NCBI RefSeq assembly: GCF_005048265.1
Contig: NZ_SUNH01000004.1
Location: 1 to 64,000, forward strand
Direction: 5' to 3'
DNA length: 64,000 bases
From: Paracoccus hibiscisoli
GTDB lineage: Bacteria; Pseudomonadota; Alphaproteobacteria; Rhodobacterales; Rhodobacteraceae
Numbering within the stretch: position 1 is the first letter of the stretch; every line of letters starts with the position of its first letter. Positions 8,284 through 17,282 of the stretch are shown one piece after another. A model generated the notes under the pieces. It had not been told where the DNA came from and did not search any database. It saw only the letters and a list, made by a program, of their open reading frames with translations. The translations under genes were made by a program, and so were the position numbers.

Positions 8284-9639
8284 TCAGCCGGGGATTTCGA
8301 CGGGACGTCCGGTCAGCCGGGCGTCGATGTCTTCTGCCGCATCGCGGCCCTGGGCCACGGCGGTCACGGTCAGGTCGTCTCCGCCCGCGGCGCAATCGCC
8401 GCCGGCCCAGACCCCGTCCAGCGAGGTTCGGCCCGGTCCGGTGACGGCGATCTTGCCGCCCGCCAGTTCCAGCCCGTCCGGCGCGCCGTCCAGACGCTGG
8501 CCGATGGCGCGGAACACCTGGTCGGCCTTCAGCCGGAACCGGTCCTCGGTCAGCACCAGCCCGTCTGGGCCGTCGATGGTATAGGCGAACTCGACCTCGG
8601 TCACCGCGCCGTTGCCATGGACCGCGACGGGGGCGGCGTTGCAGATGATCCGCACACCGCTGGCCGTCGCGTGGTCCTGTTCGTGGCGGCTGGCGCCCAT
8701 GCGGTCCTGACCGCGGCGATAGACGATGGCGACGTTTTCCGCCCCCAACAGGCGGGCCTGCACGGCGGCATCCACGGCGGTCATGCCGCCGCCGATCACC
8801 ACCACGTCGCGACCCACGGGCAGGGTGCCCAGATCGCTGGCCTGACGCAGATCGCGGATAAAGCTGACCGCGTCCAGCACGTGCTGGCGATCCTCGCCCG
8901 TCGCGCGCAGGGCGTTCACGCCGCCCAGGCCCATGCCCAGGAACACCGCGTCGTATTCCGCCTGCAGCGCGGCCAGCGTGATGTCGCGCCCGATCGCCTG
9001 ATCGTGGCGCAGCTCGATCCCGCCGATGCCCATCAGCCAATCGACCTCGGCCTGGGCGAAGCCGTCCACGGCCTTGTAGCTGGCGATGCCGTATTCGTTC
9101 AGCCCGCCGGGCTTCGGACGCGCCTCAAGGATCACCACGTCATGGCCCTTGGCAGCCAGACGATGCGCGGCGGCCAGACCGGCAGGACCCGCGCCGACCA
9201 CGGCCACACGCTTGCCCGTGGGTGCCGCGCGCTTGAAGGGATGCACCCCCTGGGCCATCAGCCCGTCGGTGGCATAGCGCTGCAGGGCGCCGATCTCGAC
9301 CGGCTTGCCCTCGGCGGCCTCGCGGACGCAGGCACCCTCGCACAGCTGTTCGGTCGGGCAGACGCGGGCGCACATGCCGCCCAGGATGTTGGCGTGAAAG
9401 ATCGTCATCGCCGCCGCATCCGGCGTGTCCGTCGCGATCTGGCGGATGAACAGCGGGATGTCGATGCCGGTCGGACAGGCCGTGATGCAGGGCGCGTCAT
9501 GGCAGAAATAACAGCGGTCCGCGGCCACGCGCGCCTCGTGCCGGTCCAGCGGCGGGGCCACGTCGACGAAATTCGCCGCCAGCTGGTCGGGGGTCAGTCG
9601 CCCGGGCACGACGCCGGGGCTCAATCTCGCTTGGGACAT
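8284..9639 (-). CDS. preT: NAD-dependent dihydropyrimidine dehydrogenase, subunit PreT
   Basis: PreT is the FAD and Fe-S subunit passing NADH electrons to PreA. The protein has cysteine clusters for two 4Fe-4S centres near the N-terminus (CYFCHDAPCITACPTGIDIP and CARVCPTEQLCEGAC) and two nucleotide-binding folds (VAVVGAGPAGLAAAHRL and VVVIGGGMTAVDAA). I choose ATG 9639 (451 aa) because AGGAG sits 5 bp upstream; an in-frame GTG at 9657 would place that AGGAG inside the coding region. Confidence 0.95.
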   Translation of the reverse strand: MSQARLSPGVVPGRLTPDQLAANFVDVAPPLDRHEARVAADRCYFCHDAPCITACPTGIDIPLFIRQIATDTPDAAAMTIFHANILGGMCARVCPTEQLCEGACVREAAEGKPVEIGALQRYATDGLMAQGVHPFKRAAPTGKRVAVVGAGPAGLAAAHRLAAKGHDVVILEARPKPGGLNEYGIASYKAVDGFAQAEVDWLMGIGGIELRHDQAIGRDITLAALQAEYDAVFLGMGLGGVNALRATGEDRQHVLDAVSFIRDLRQASDLGTLPVGRDVVVIGGGMTAVDAAVQARLLGAENVAIVYRRGQDRMGASRHEQDHATASGVRIICNAAPVAVHGNGAVTEVEFAYTIDGPDGLVLTEDRFRLKADQVFRAIGQRLDGAPDGLELAGGKIAVTGPGRTSLDGVWAGGDCAAGGDDLTVTAVAQGRDAAEDIDARLTGRPVEIPG

Positions 9640-9685
9640 TTTTGTCTCCTGGCTCACCTGTTGGTGAAATCAGGCTGACACAGGT

Positions 9686-9704
9686 CCATTTTTTTATCAA
9701 ATGG
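9686..9704. promoter_or_regulatory. Inverted repeat upstream of preT (possible operator)
   Basis: CCATTT (9686-9691) and AAATGG (9699-9704) flank a 7-nt AT-rich spacer within the only AT-rich pocket of the 97-bp gap before preT. It could be a pyrimidine-responsive operator or part of the kinase terminator; no regulator gene is adjacent. Confidence 0.3.
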
Positions 9705-9736
9705 TAAAATATGCGCGGCGAAGCTTTGCGGAAATT

Positions 9737-11041
9737 TCAGGCAGGCAGGTCCAGAACCGCCGCCAGACCGCCCAGATCGGACCGCTCCAGCCGCAATTCG
9801 CCGCCATGCAGCGCCGCCAGATCGGCCACGATGGCCAAGCCCAGACCGGCGCCGGGCGGGCCCAGTTCGTCCAGGCGGCTGCCGCGGATCAGGGCGCGGG
9901 GGGCTTGGGTCGCGTCCAGTCCGGGGCCGTCATCCTCGATCCGCAGGACCAGCCGGGCCGGGGCGGTCCGCACAGTGATGCGCAGGCGGGTGCGGCCCCA
10001 TTTGGCGGCGTTCTCCGACAGGTTGCCGATCATCTCCTCCAGATCCTGACGTTCGCCGGAAAAGGCCGCGTCGGGGGGGCAATCGACATCGGCGGTCATG
10101 CCCCGGTCGGCCAGGGGCCAGCGCAGGACCAGCAGGATGTCGTCGATGACCGGCGCTACGGGGGTGCGGCTGCCCATCAGGCGCGGGCCCGCCTGGCGCG
10201 CGCGGCGCAGGTGCCAGCCGATCAGCCGGTCCATGCGCGTGATCAGCGCCTGGCCCTGATGGTCGGGCGGCAGTTCGTTCGACAGCGCCGACAGGGGCGT
10301 CTTCAGCGAATGGGCCAGATTGCCCAGATGCTGGCGCGAGCGGGCCAGCAGGCTGGCATTCTGGTCCAGCGCCGCGTTGATTTCGGCCGCAAGTGGGCGC
10401 AGGTCGGTGACATCGGGGCGCGCCAGCCGGTCGCGGTCACCCGCCCGCACACGGGCCAGATCGGCGCGCAGCCGGTCCAGGCTGCGCAGGCCAAGGGTCA
10501 CCTGGATCACGCTGGCCGCCGCCAGCCCCAGCCCCAGCACGGCCAGCGCCACGGCCAAGGGGCGCACGACCTGCGCCAGGCTGGCGTCGATCTGGGCCTG
10601 CGGCGCGGTCACGGTCACGGCGATCAGCGCGTCGCTGTCGGGGATGCTCAGCTCGCGGCGCAGGACGCGCAGGCCCGCGCCGTCGGTGTCGCGCCCCGGG
10701 GCGCCGGTCAGCTCTCCGACCGGCCCCGACAGCCGCCCGTCCAGCAGCGAGGGAGAGCGCGCCAGCGGCACGTCATCGGCCCCCACCTGCCAGTACCACC
10801 CCGACAGCGGCAGCGAGAATCGCGCGTCCAGCGGGGTGTCGTCCAGCTCGATCCGGCCATCGTCGTCATCGACCTCCAGCTGGCCGATCAGGCTGTCGGC
10901 GATGGCCAGCGTCTCGGCGTCGAAACGGTCGGTGACGAAATTCTCCAGCAGATGCGCGATCAGAACGAAGGCCGCCAGCAGCGCCGCCGTCAGCCAGACC
11001 GCCGCCAGCAGCAGCAGCCGCCCCCGGATCGAGGCGGTCAC
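9737..11041 (-). CDS. Sensor histidine kinase, PhoQ-like
   Basis: The 434-aa protein has an N-terminal transmembrane segment (about residues 8-32), a periplasmic region of roughly 130 aa, a second transmembrane segment (about 167-190), a HAMP-like linker, a dimerisation helix with the phospho-acceptor His in LAHSLKTPLSAL, and an ATPase domain with NLSENAAKW, EDDGPGL and PGAGLGLAIV. The periplasmic part holds an acidic stretch (EVDDDDGRIELDD), as seen in cation sensors; that function is inference. It overlaps the response-regulator gene by 4 bp. Confidence 0.9.
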   Translation of the reverse strand: MTASIRGRLLLLAAVWLTAALLAAFVLIAHLLENFVTDRFDAETLAIADSLIGQLEVDDDDGRIELDDTPLDARFSLPLSGWYWQVGADDVPLARSPSLLDGRLSGPVGELTGAPGRDTDGAGLRVLRRELSIPDSDALIAVTVTAPQAQIDASLAQVVRPLAVALAVLGLGLAAASVIQVTLGLRSLDRLRADLARVRAGDRDRLARPDVTDLRPLAAEINAALDQNASLLARSRQHLGNLAHSLKTPLSALSNELPPDHQGQALITRMDRLIGWHLRRARQAGPRLMGSRTPVAPVIDDILLVLRWPLADRGMTADVDCPPDAAFSGERQDLEEMIGNLSENAAKWGRTRLRITVRTAPARLVLRIEDDGPGLDATQAPRALIRGSRLDELGPPGAGLGLAIVADLAALHGGELRLERSDLGGLAAVLDLPA

Positions 11042-11697
11042 GCCGACCTCAGGACATAGCCCTCGCCGCGCCGGGTCTCGATGATGCCCTGGCCGACCTT
11101 CTTGCGCAGGCGGCCGATGACGACCTCGATCGACTTGAAGTCGCGGTCCGTCTCGGCCTCGTAGAGGTGCTCGGACAGCTCGGTCCGGGTGATGACGCGG
11201 TCCTGATGCGTGATCAGATAGGTCAGGATGCGCGCCTCAAACGCCGTCAGCTTCAGCGCCATCCCGTCCAGGGTGATGACGCCCAGCTGGCCGTCCAGCT
11301 GCAGCCGTCCGGCGGCGATCTGCGGGCGCGAGTGGCCGGCGGCCCGGCGGATCAGGGTCTGGGCGCGCAGAACAACCTCGTCCAGGCGGAACGGCTTGAC
11401 GGCATAGTCGTCGGCCCCGGCCCGGAACCCCGCGACCTTGTCGGTCCAGTCGCCGCGCGCGGTCAGGATCAGGACCGGCATGGCGATGCCCTGGTCGCGC
11501 CAGCGGGTCAGCACCTCGATGCCGGGCAGGCCGGGCAGGCCCAGATCCAGCACGGCGACGTCATAGCTCTCGGTGGCGCCCAGGAATTCGCCTTGGGTCC
11601 CGTCGGCTGCCAGGTCGGTCACGAAGCCGGCCTGGGTCATGGCCTGCGACAGCTGCTGGGCCAGCAGGGGGTCGTCCTCGACGATCAGGGCGCGCAT
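11038..11697 (-). CDS. OmpR-family response regulator
   Basis: The 219-aa regulator has a receiver domain (acidic VEDD at residues 6-9, phospho-acceptor Asp in VAVLDLGLPG, Lys in AVKPFRLDE) and a C-terminal winged helix (LTAFEARILTYLITH, SIEVVIGRLRKKVG, ETRRGEGYVL). It partners the overlapping kinase gene. A small PepSY-like gene lies 4 bp upstream, so the three form one operon. Confidence 0.93.
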   Translation of the reverse strand: MRALIVEDDPLLAQQLSQAMTQAGFVTDLAADGTQGEFLGATESYDVAVLDLGLPGLPGIEVLTRWRDQGIAMPVLILTARGDWTDKVAGFRAGADDYAVKPFRLDEVVLRAQTLIRRAAGHSRPQIAAGRLQLDGQLGVITLDGMALKLTAFEARILTYLITHQDRVITRTELSEHLYEAETDRDFKSIEVVIGRLRKKVGQGIIETRRGEGYVLRSA

Positions 11698-11701
11698 GGG
11701 G

Positions 11702-12079
11702 TCATCTTTCGGCAGGGCGCCTGCGCGCCTCCAGCTGGCCGCGACCGGCCACCTCGAGGAAGCGGCCCGTCCGGGCGTCCAGGCGGATGTTCAGGATCGA
11801 GCGGGTGGGCGTCAGCAGGCGGAACTCATAGACCAGTTCGACACCCATGGCACGCTCGGCGGGGTGGGGCGGGCGCGTCTCTGCCGCGACCAGTCGCCCG
11901 GCATAACGGTCGGTGACGGCCTCGGCCATCAGGTGAAAGGGCTGTGGCTGAAAGCTGGTGGCCCAGGGGTCGGCCGCCGGCTGATCGGGGGCTGGCTGAT
12001 CGGGGGCTGGCTGCGGCACCGCCGCCAGCGGCGCCATCAGGGCCAGGGCCAGGATCAGGGGATTCGGGGCACGCATCAT
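11702..12079 (-). CDS. Small secreted PepSY-like protein
   Basis: From ATG 12079 (or 12076) the protein is about 125 aa, with a signal peptide (LILALALMAPLAAV), a Gln-Pro-Ala-Asp repeat linker and a C-terminal PepSY-like fold (GVELVYEFRLLTPT, LNIRLDARTGRFLEV). An in-frame GTG or ATG further upstream would put residues before the signal peptide. It is the first gene of the regulator-kinase operon and may modulate the sensor in the periplasm; this role is inferred from position only. Confidence 0.75.
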   Translation of the reverse strand: MMRAPNPLILALALMAPLAAVPQPAPDQPAPDQPAADPWATSFQPQPFHLMAEAVTDRYAGRLVAAETRPPHPAERAMGVELVYEFRLLTPTRSILNIRLDARTGRFLEVAGRGQLEARRRPAER

Positions 12080-12199
12080 GGGGACAGTATGACCGGGCCC
12101 GGGGAAATGGAAACCAAACGGCATATTGGCGATTCGTTCGGCATGACCCGATTAGAGATGATTCGCACAAGGCCGCATGGCCGACTTAAGGAGAGACTC

Positions 12200-13183
12200 A
12201 TGACCCGCACCCATTTCGCCTCGACCGCCGCGCTGATCGCCCTCATGGCGGGCGCCACGCCCGGCCTGGCCCAAACCGCGCCGACCGAGCTGCCCGCCCT
12301 GCTGCAGGGGCTGGCGCTGGACCGCGTCACCACCGAGACCAAGCGCGACGGCAAACGCGAATACGAGGGCTATCTGTCCGACGGCACCCAGATCGAGGCC
12401 GAGTTCGACATGGCCGGCAACCTGCTCAAGATCGAGGCCGATGACGGCGCGCTGCCCGCCCCGGTGCTGCAATCGGCACTGCCTGCGGCGGTCCGCGACC
12501 ATCCCGCGCTGGCGCTGTTCGCGCGCGTCGAGGAGATCAAGCTGCATCCCCGCCACCTGGAGGTGAAGGGCTGGCAAGAGAACGGCGACGAGATCGAGGT
12601 CAAGTTCGCGCCCGACAACACCCTGATCGAGGTCGAGACCGACGACACCCCCCTGCCGCAGGCGCTGATCGACGCGATCCTGCCGCAGGCGGTGCGCGGC
12701 TCAGAGGTGCTGGGCCAGTTCGGCATGATCGAGGAGATCAAGGCCGAATTCGGCCGCTTTGAGGTCAAGGGAGAGGATGCCGACGGCCAGGACATGCGCG
12801 CCCAGTTCGACGAGGCAGGCGCGGTCCTGCGCTTTGCCCGCGACGGAGAGCGCCGGGACGGACGCGACCGGGCCGAGCGTGGCCCCCGCGGCGATGGCCC
12901 CCGCGCAGAAGGGCCGCGTGGTGACAGGCCGCACCGTGACGGCCCCCGCGGCGTTGGGCCCCGCGGCGATGGCCCCCGTGGCGATCGGGGCGCCATGGCC
13001 CCCGCGGCGCAGATCGACACTGTCGCGGCCAATCAGCGCCTGACCGAGGCGGGCTATACCCAGTTCGGCCTCATGCGCCAGCAGGGCCCCCGCCTGATGC
13101 TGGACGCGACCAACCCCGATGGCGAGGCGGTGACGCTGGAACTGGACCTGCAGGGGCAGCTGGTGCGCGAAACCGCCCGCTGA
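12200..13183 (+). CDS. Secreted PepSY-like protein with collagen-like Gly-Pro-Arg tract
   Basis: The 327-aa protein starts at ATG 12200 behind AAGGAG. A signal peptide (ALIALMAGATPGLAQ) is followed by three tandem PepSY-like modules with repeated patterns such as EAEFDMAGNLLKIEADD, EVKFAPDNTLIEVETDD and RAQFDEAGAVLRFARDG. Next comes an Arg/Gly/Pro/Asp tract (about residues 220-272) and a final module ending in ELDLQGQLVRET. It is divergent from the PepSY/regulator/kinase operon across 120 bp, so it is a likely target of that system. Its function is unknown. Confidence 0.85.
   Translation: MTRTHFASTAALIALMAGATPGLAQTAPTELPALLQGLALDRVTTETKRDGKREYEGYLSDGTQIEAEFDMAGNLLKIEADDGALPAPVLQSALPAAVRDHPALALFARVEEIKLHPRHLEVKGWQENGDEIEVKFAPDNTLIEVETDDTPLPQALIDAILPQAVRGSEVLGQFGMIEEIKAEFGRFEVKGEDADGQDMRAQFDEAGAVLRFARDGERRDGRDRAERGPRGDGPRAEGPRGDRPHRDGPRGVGPRGDGPRGDRGAMAPAAQIDTVAANQRLTEAGYTQFGLMRQQGPRLMLDATNPDGEAVTLELDLQGQLVRETAR
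12858..12993 (+). repeat. In-frame degenerate repeat coding Gly-Pro-Arg-Gly-Asp units
   Basis: The stretch repeats ggcccccgcggcgatgg-like units of 15 and 24 bp, encoding GPRGDGPR and variants. It stays in frame and is therefore a protein repeat rather than a CRISPR or an intergenic repeat. Repeat number is likely to vary among strains. Confidence 0.8.
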
Positions 13184-13207
13184 TCGCGCAGTCCGACGCC
13201 AGGTGAC

Positions 13208-13237
13208 AGGGCCGTCCCCGCAGGGGGACGGCCCTTT
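13208..13237 (+). terminator. Rho-independent terminator
   Basis: GGGCCGTCCCC pairs with GGGGACGGCCC across a short CAG-type loop and is followed by TTT, about 25 bp after the PepSY-like gene stop. Confidence 0.85.
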
Positions 13238-13388
13238 CGCATGGGGCTGTCGAACAAGACACTTTGCCTCCGCGCGGCATCGGTCTAGTCTGCCCGCAAG
13301 CCAAAGCCTTTGGCGGCATGTCATTTTATCGACATGCGGGCCGGATAACGGGATACGGCTGAATGACATCGACAAGGAGGATCTACCA

Positions 13389-14507
13389 ATGACACGGATC
13401 GACCGACGCGGCCTTCTGCGCGGGGCTGCGGCCACGGCTGGCGTGACGCTGGCCTCTCCCTTCCTCGCGCGGCGCGCGATGGCGCAGGGCGCGGGCACGG
13501 TGAACATCTTTGCCTGGGCCGGCTATCTGAACGACGAGATCCTGGGCGCCTTTCAGGAGGCCACCGGCATCACCCCGAATTTTACCCCCTATGGCACCAA
13601 TGACGAGCTGCTGAACCAGCTGCGCGCCAACAATGGCGGCGGCTTCGACCTGATCTGGCCGACCGTGGACCGCGTCCCGAACTATGTCGAATTCGGCCTG
13701 GTCCAGCCGCTGGACGAGGCGCGCATCGAGGTCGACCGCGTCCTGCCCAGTGCCTGGGAGAACTCGGTCAATCTGGGCGCGGTCGTGGACGGCGCGCGCT
13801 ATCAGGTGCCGACCGACTGGGGCACCGAGGCCATCGCCTTTGACCGCGACCAGAACCCGCTGGAATACGGCACTGCCTCCTACGGCGATCTGTGGGCCGA
13901 GGGCGCGCAGGCGACCGTGCGCGGGCATTCCTCGCTGATCGGTCTGGGCCTGTGGCTGGAGGCCGAGGGCCGTCTGCCGCGCCCGCTGCTGGACGCGTTC
14001 ACTTCGCCCGAGGCGCAGATCGAGATCTTTGACGTGATCCTAGCCGAGGCCGTGGCGCGCAAGGCCGGCATCGTGCAGTTCTGGACCAACGAGAACGAGG
14101 CCCAGGGCGCCTTCCGCGTCAACGGCGCGACCGTCGGCCAGACCTGGGATTCGACCGCCGCGGCGCTGGCCGAGGAAGGTCTGCCCATCGGCTTCATCGC
14201 GCCCAAGGAAGGCGCGCTGGCCTGGATGGAGGGGCTGTCGATCCCGTCGGGCGCGGCGAACCTGGACAGCGCCTATGCCTTCATCAACTGGTTCCTGACC
14301 CCCGAGGCGGGCGCGATGTACACCAACGCGACCAAGATCAACTCGACCGCGGTGGGCTCGGACCAGCTGATCTCGGACGAGGCGCGCGCCTTCTTTGCCG
14401 CCGCTTATCCGGGCGACGCGCTGGATAAGCTGTGGTGGTGGCCCATCCAGGAAAGCTGGTATATCACCAAACGCAACGAGTATCAGGACCGCTTCCTGTC
14501 GGCCTGA
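13389..14507 (+). CDS. PotD-like ABC transporter substrate-binding protein (polyamine type)
   Basis: The 372-aa protein has a twin-arginine signal (DRRGLLRGAAATAG, cleavage near RRAMAQG) and then the PotD/PotF fold: VNIFAWAGYLNDEILGAF, the Gly-rich hinge and a C-terminal NWFLTPEAGAMYTNATKINS. It starts at ATG 13389 with AAGGAGGA about 8 bp upstream. It heads a four-gene importer operon. A polyamine or related amine is the likely ligand, but specificity cannot be read from sequence. Confidence 0.9.
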   Translation: MTRIDRRGLLRGAAATAGVTLASPFLARRAMAQGAGTVNIFAWAGYLNDEILGAFQEATGITPNFTPYGTNDELLNQLRANNGGGFDLIWPTVDRVPNYVEFGLVQPLDEARIEVDRVLPSAWENSVNLGAVVDGARYQVPTDWGTEAIAFDRDQNPLEYGTASYGDLWAEGAQATVRGHSSLIGLGLWLEAEGRLPRPLLDAFTSPEAQIEIFDVILAEAVARKAGIVQFWTNENEAQGAFRVNGATVGQTWDSTAAALAEEGLPIGFIAPKEGALAWMEGLSIPSGAANLDSAYAFINWFLTPEAGAMYTNATKINSTAVGSDQLISDEARAFFAAAYPGDALDKLWWWPIQESWYITKRNEYQDRFLSA

Positions 14508-14558
14508 TCCCAACCGGGGGCGGCCCGCGCCGCCCCCCTTTTTTACGCAGGAGAGACG

Positions 14559-15623
14559 ATGTCCCATTCGGTCGAACTCGCCGATATCGGCATGACCTTC
14601 GGCACCACCCGCGCCGTCAGCGATGTCAGCTTCAAGGTCGAGGCCGGAGAGTTCTTTTCGATCCTGGGCCCCTCCGGCTGCGGCAAGACGACGATCCTGC
14701 GCATGATCGCGGGCTTCATCGACCCGACCGAGGGGCGCGTGCTGATCGGCGACCGCGACATGAAGGGCCTGGGCCCCAACCAGCGCCCGACCGCGATGAT
14801 CTTTCAGTCGCTGGCGCTGTTCCCGCTGATGTCGGTGCGCGACAACATCGCCTTTGGCCTTGAGGCCCGCGGCGTGGGCCGTGCGGAACGTCGTGCCAAG
14901 GCCGATGACCTGCTGCGCCTGACCGCCTTGGAGGGTTACGGCGACCGCATGCCCGGCGAATTGTCCGGCGGCCAGCGCCAGCGCGTGGCCATCGCCCGCG
15001 CCCTGGCCGTGGAGCCCGGCGTCCTGCTGCTGGACGAGCCGCTGTCCGCGCTGGACCTGAAACTGCGCCAGCACATGCGGGCCGAGCTGCGCGCGCTGCA
15101 AAAGCGGACGGGCGTGACCTTCATCTACATCACCCACGACCAGTCCGAGGCGCTGGCCATGTCCGACCGCGTCGCCGTGATGTCGGCGGGCCTGTTGCAG
15201 CAGGTCGCCACCCCGCGCGCGCTGTATGACAACCCCGCCACGCCCTTCGTCGCCCGCTTCGTGGGCGAAACGAACGCCATTCCGGGCCGCATCACCGATG
15301 TTCGGGCCGGCACCGCCCGGATCGAGACCGAGCTTGGCCCGCTGTTGGGCCGCGCGGGGCAGGGTGCAGCAGCAGGTGTGCAGGGCACGATCTATGTCCG
15401 CCCAGAGGCGCTGATGCCCGGCGGCACGGAAAACCCCCTGCAGGCGCAGATCGAGCGTGTCGATTTCGAGGGGTCCTTTGCGCTGGTCCACGGGCTGTTC
15501 GACAGCGGCGCGGCGCTGACCGCCTCGGTGCCTTCCACCCGGCTGGCGGATGCGCCGGTGCCGGGGCATCGCGCGGCCTTTGGGTTCCAATCGGCTCATG
15601 CGGTGGTGCTGGGCGATGGGTGA
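14559..15623 (+). CDS. ABC transporter ATP-binding protein, PotA-like
   Basis: The 354-aa ATPase has Walker A GPSGCGKTT, signature LSGGQRQRVAIARAL, Walker B LLLDEPLSALD and switch His in YITHDQSEAL, followed by a C-terminal TOBE domain (YVRPEALMPGG and onward), as in PotA/FbpC importers. It energises the two permeases downstream; its stop overlaps the next start by 8 bp. Confidence 0.94.
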   Translation: MSHSVELADIGMTFGTTRAVSDVSFKVEAGEFFSILGPSGCGKTTILRMIAGFIDPTEGRVLIGDRDMKGLGPNQRPTAMIFQSLALFPLMSVRDNIAFGLEARGVGRAERRAKADDLLRLTALEGYGDRMPGELSGGQRQRVAIARALAVEPGVLLLDEPLSALDLKLRQHMRAELRALQKRTGVTFIYITHDQSEALAMSDRVAVMSAGLLQQVATPRALYDNPATPFVARFVGETNAIPGRITDVRAGTARIETELGPLLGRAGQGAAAGVQGTIYVRPEALMPGGTENPLQAQIERVDFEGSFALVHGLFDSGAALTASVPSTRLADAPVPGHRAAFGFQSAHAVVLGDG

Positions 15624-16497
15624 TCTGAAAAACCGTTTCGGGCCAGGGCTTTCGACGATCTTCCTTATCCTGGTTCTGTTCTGGCTGGCGGTCATGGTGC
15701 TGGCCCCGAACCTGATGATGATCGACTATGCCCTGCGGCCCAACCTGCCCCCCGCGGCACTTGGCGGGCCGGACGACACCTATTCGCTGTCGAACATACT
15801 CTATCTGGCGGGCGAGCCGACGCATCGCGCGATCTTCTTCAAGACGATATGGGCCAGCGGGCTGGTGGCGGCGGTGACCTTTCTGGTCTGCTATCCCATC
15901 GCCTTCTGGATGGCGCAGCGGGCCACGACCGGCCAGCTGGCCATCGCGCTGATGCTGATCATCATCCCCTTCTTCATCAACGAGGTCCTGCGCACGCTGG
16001 CCTGGTTCATCATCCTGGCCTATCGCGGGCCGCTGAACGCGGTGCTGATGAACATCGGCCTTATCGACGCGCCGATCCGCTGGCAGGGCAATGGCGGCGT
16101 CCTGGCCGCGATGGTCTATGCCTATATCCTGTTCATGCTGCTGCCGATCTACAACGCCATCGAATCGCTGGAAAAAGCCCAGATCGAGGCCGCCCGCGAC
16201 CTGGGCGCATCGCCCTGGCGCATCCACACCCGCGTGGTGATCCCGCATGCCAAGGCCGGGATCGCGACGGGGTTCGTCTTTACCTTCATGTTGGCTGCGG
16301 GCAGCTATGTCGCGCCCGCGCTGCTGGGCAGTCCCGGCAGCCGATGGTTCACCGAGATCATCTACAACTGGTTCTTCGAGGGCGGCGACTGGAACCGCGG
16401 CGCGGCCTATGCACTGGTGCTGTTGGTGCTGTGCCTGGCGGTCGTGTTGATCACCCTGCGGTTGTTCCGCGTCAACCTGACGGATGTCGCGAAATGA
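15616..16497 (+). CDS. ABC transporter permease, PotB-like
   Basis: From ATG 15616 the protein is 293 aa with about six membrane helices and the coupling-helix motif EAARDLGASPWRIHTRVVIPHAKAG truncated here to its core EAARDLGAS. The start overlaps the ATPase stop, and the gene ends in an ATGA overlap with the second permease. Earlier in-frame ATGs would lie inside the ATPase gene and add non-membrane residues. Confidence 0.92.
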   Translation: MGDLKNRFGPGLSTIFLILVLFWLAVMVLAPNLMMIDYALRPNLPPAALGGPDDTYSLSNILYLAGEPTHRAIFFKTIWASGLVAAVTFLVCYPIAFWMAQRATTGQLAIALMLIIIPFFINEVLRTLAWFIILAYRGPLNAVLMNIGLIDAPIRWQGNGGVLAAMVYAYILFMLLPIYNAIESLEKAQIEAARDLGASPWRIHTRVVIPHAKAGIATGFVFTFMLAAGSYVAPALLGSPGSRWFTEIIYNWFFEGGDWNRGAAYALVLLVLCLAVVLITLRLFRVNLTDVAK

Positions 16498-17282
16498 GGG
16501 CGGATCGTATCTTTCACGTGATGTTCGTGCTGTATCTGGTTGTTTTCGCGGCCTATCTGTTCGCGCCGCTGATCATCATGGGTGCGGCCAGCTTCAACGA
16601 AAGCCGCTTTCCCACGGTGATCCCGTGGCAGGGCACGACGACCGACTGGTTCCGCGCGATGTGGGCCGATGCGGCCATGTGGCAGTCGCTGTGGACATCG
16701 GTGCTGGTCGCGGTCTGCGTGGTGCTGATCGTGGTGCCGGTGGGCACGGCGGCGGCGCTGGTGCTGACCTCGCTGCATGCGCGGGCGCGCAGTTTCGCCT
16801 ATGCGGTGATGGTCTCGCCGCTGCTGACGCCGGGGGTGGTGATCGGCATCTCGACCCTGATCCTGTGGCGGCAGATGGGAGTGGGCGGTGGCGTCTTCCT
16901 GATCGTGCTGGCGCAGTCCACCTTCATCATCTGCTATGTGATGCTGATGGTGATGGCCCGCCTGCAACGCTTTGACCGCACGCAGGAGGAGGCGGCCCTG
17001 GGCCTGGGCGCATCGCGGACCATGGTGTTCCGGCGCGTGACGCTGCCCTTCCTGCGGCCCGCGCTGATCGCCTCTGCGGGCCTTGCGGTGCTGCAATCGA
17101 TCGAGAACTACAACACGACCCTCTTCGTGCGCGGGTTCGAGACCCCGCTGACCGTGTTCATCGCCACCAAGGTCCGCACCGGCCTGACCCCGGCGGTGAA
17201 CGCGCTGGCGCTGGTCATCATCGTGGCCACGGTCATCGGCGCCATCGCCTATGAGATCGCGCGCAGGCGCCGCGCGGCCTAG
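16494..17282 (+). CDS. ABC transporter permease, PotC-like
   Basis: The 262-aa protein has six predicted membrane helices and the coupling motif EEAALGLGASRTMVF. ATG 16494 overlaps the previous stop (ATGA). It completes the polyamine-type importer. Its 3' end overlaps the convergent kinase gene by 4 bp. Confidence 0.92.
   Translation: MRADRIFHVMFVLYLVVFAAYLFAPLIIMGAASFNESRFPTVIPWQGTTTDWFRAMWADAAMWQSLWTSVLVAVCVVLIVVPVGTAAALVLTSLHARARSFAYAVMVSPLLTPGVVIGISTLILWRQMGVGGGVFLIVLAQSTFIICYVMLMVMARLQRFDRTQEEAALGLGASRTMVFRRVTLPFLRPALIASAGLAVLQSIENYNTTLFVRGFETPLTVFIATKVRTGLTPAVNALALVIIVATVIGAIAYEIARRRRAA

Noticed and set aside
12858..12993. Short regularly spaced repeats resembling a CRISPR-like array
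   Set aside because: The repeats stay in one reading frame inside a good coding sequence, have no unique spacers, and no cas genes are near.
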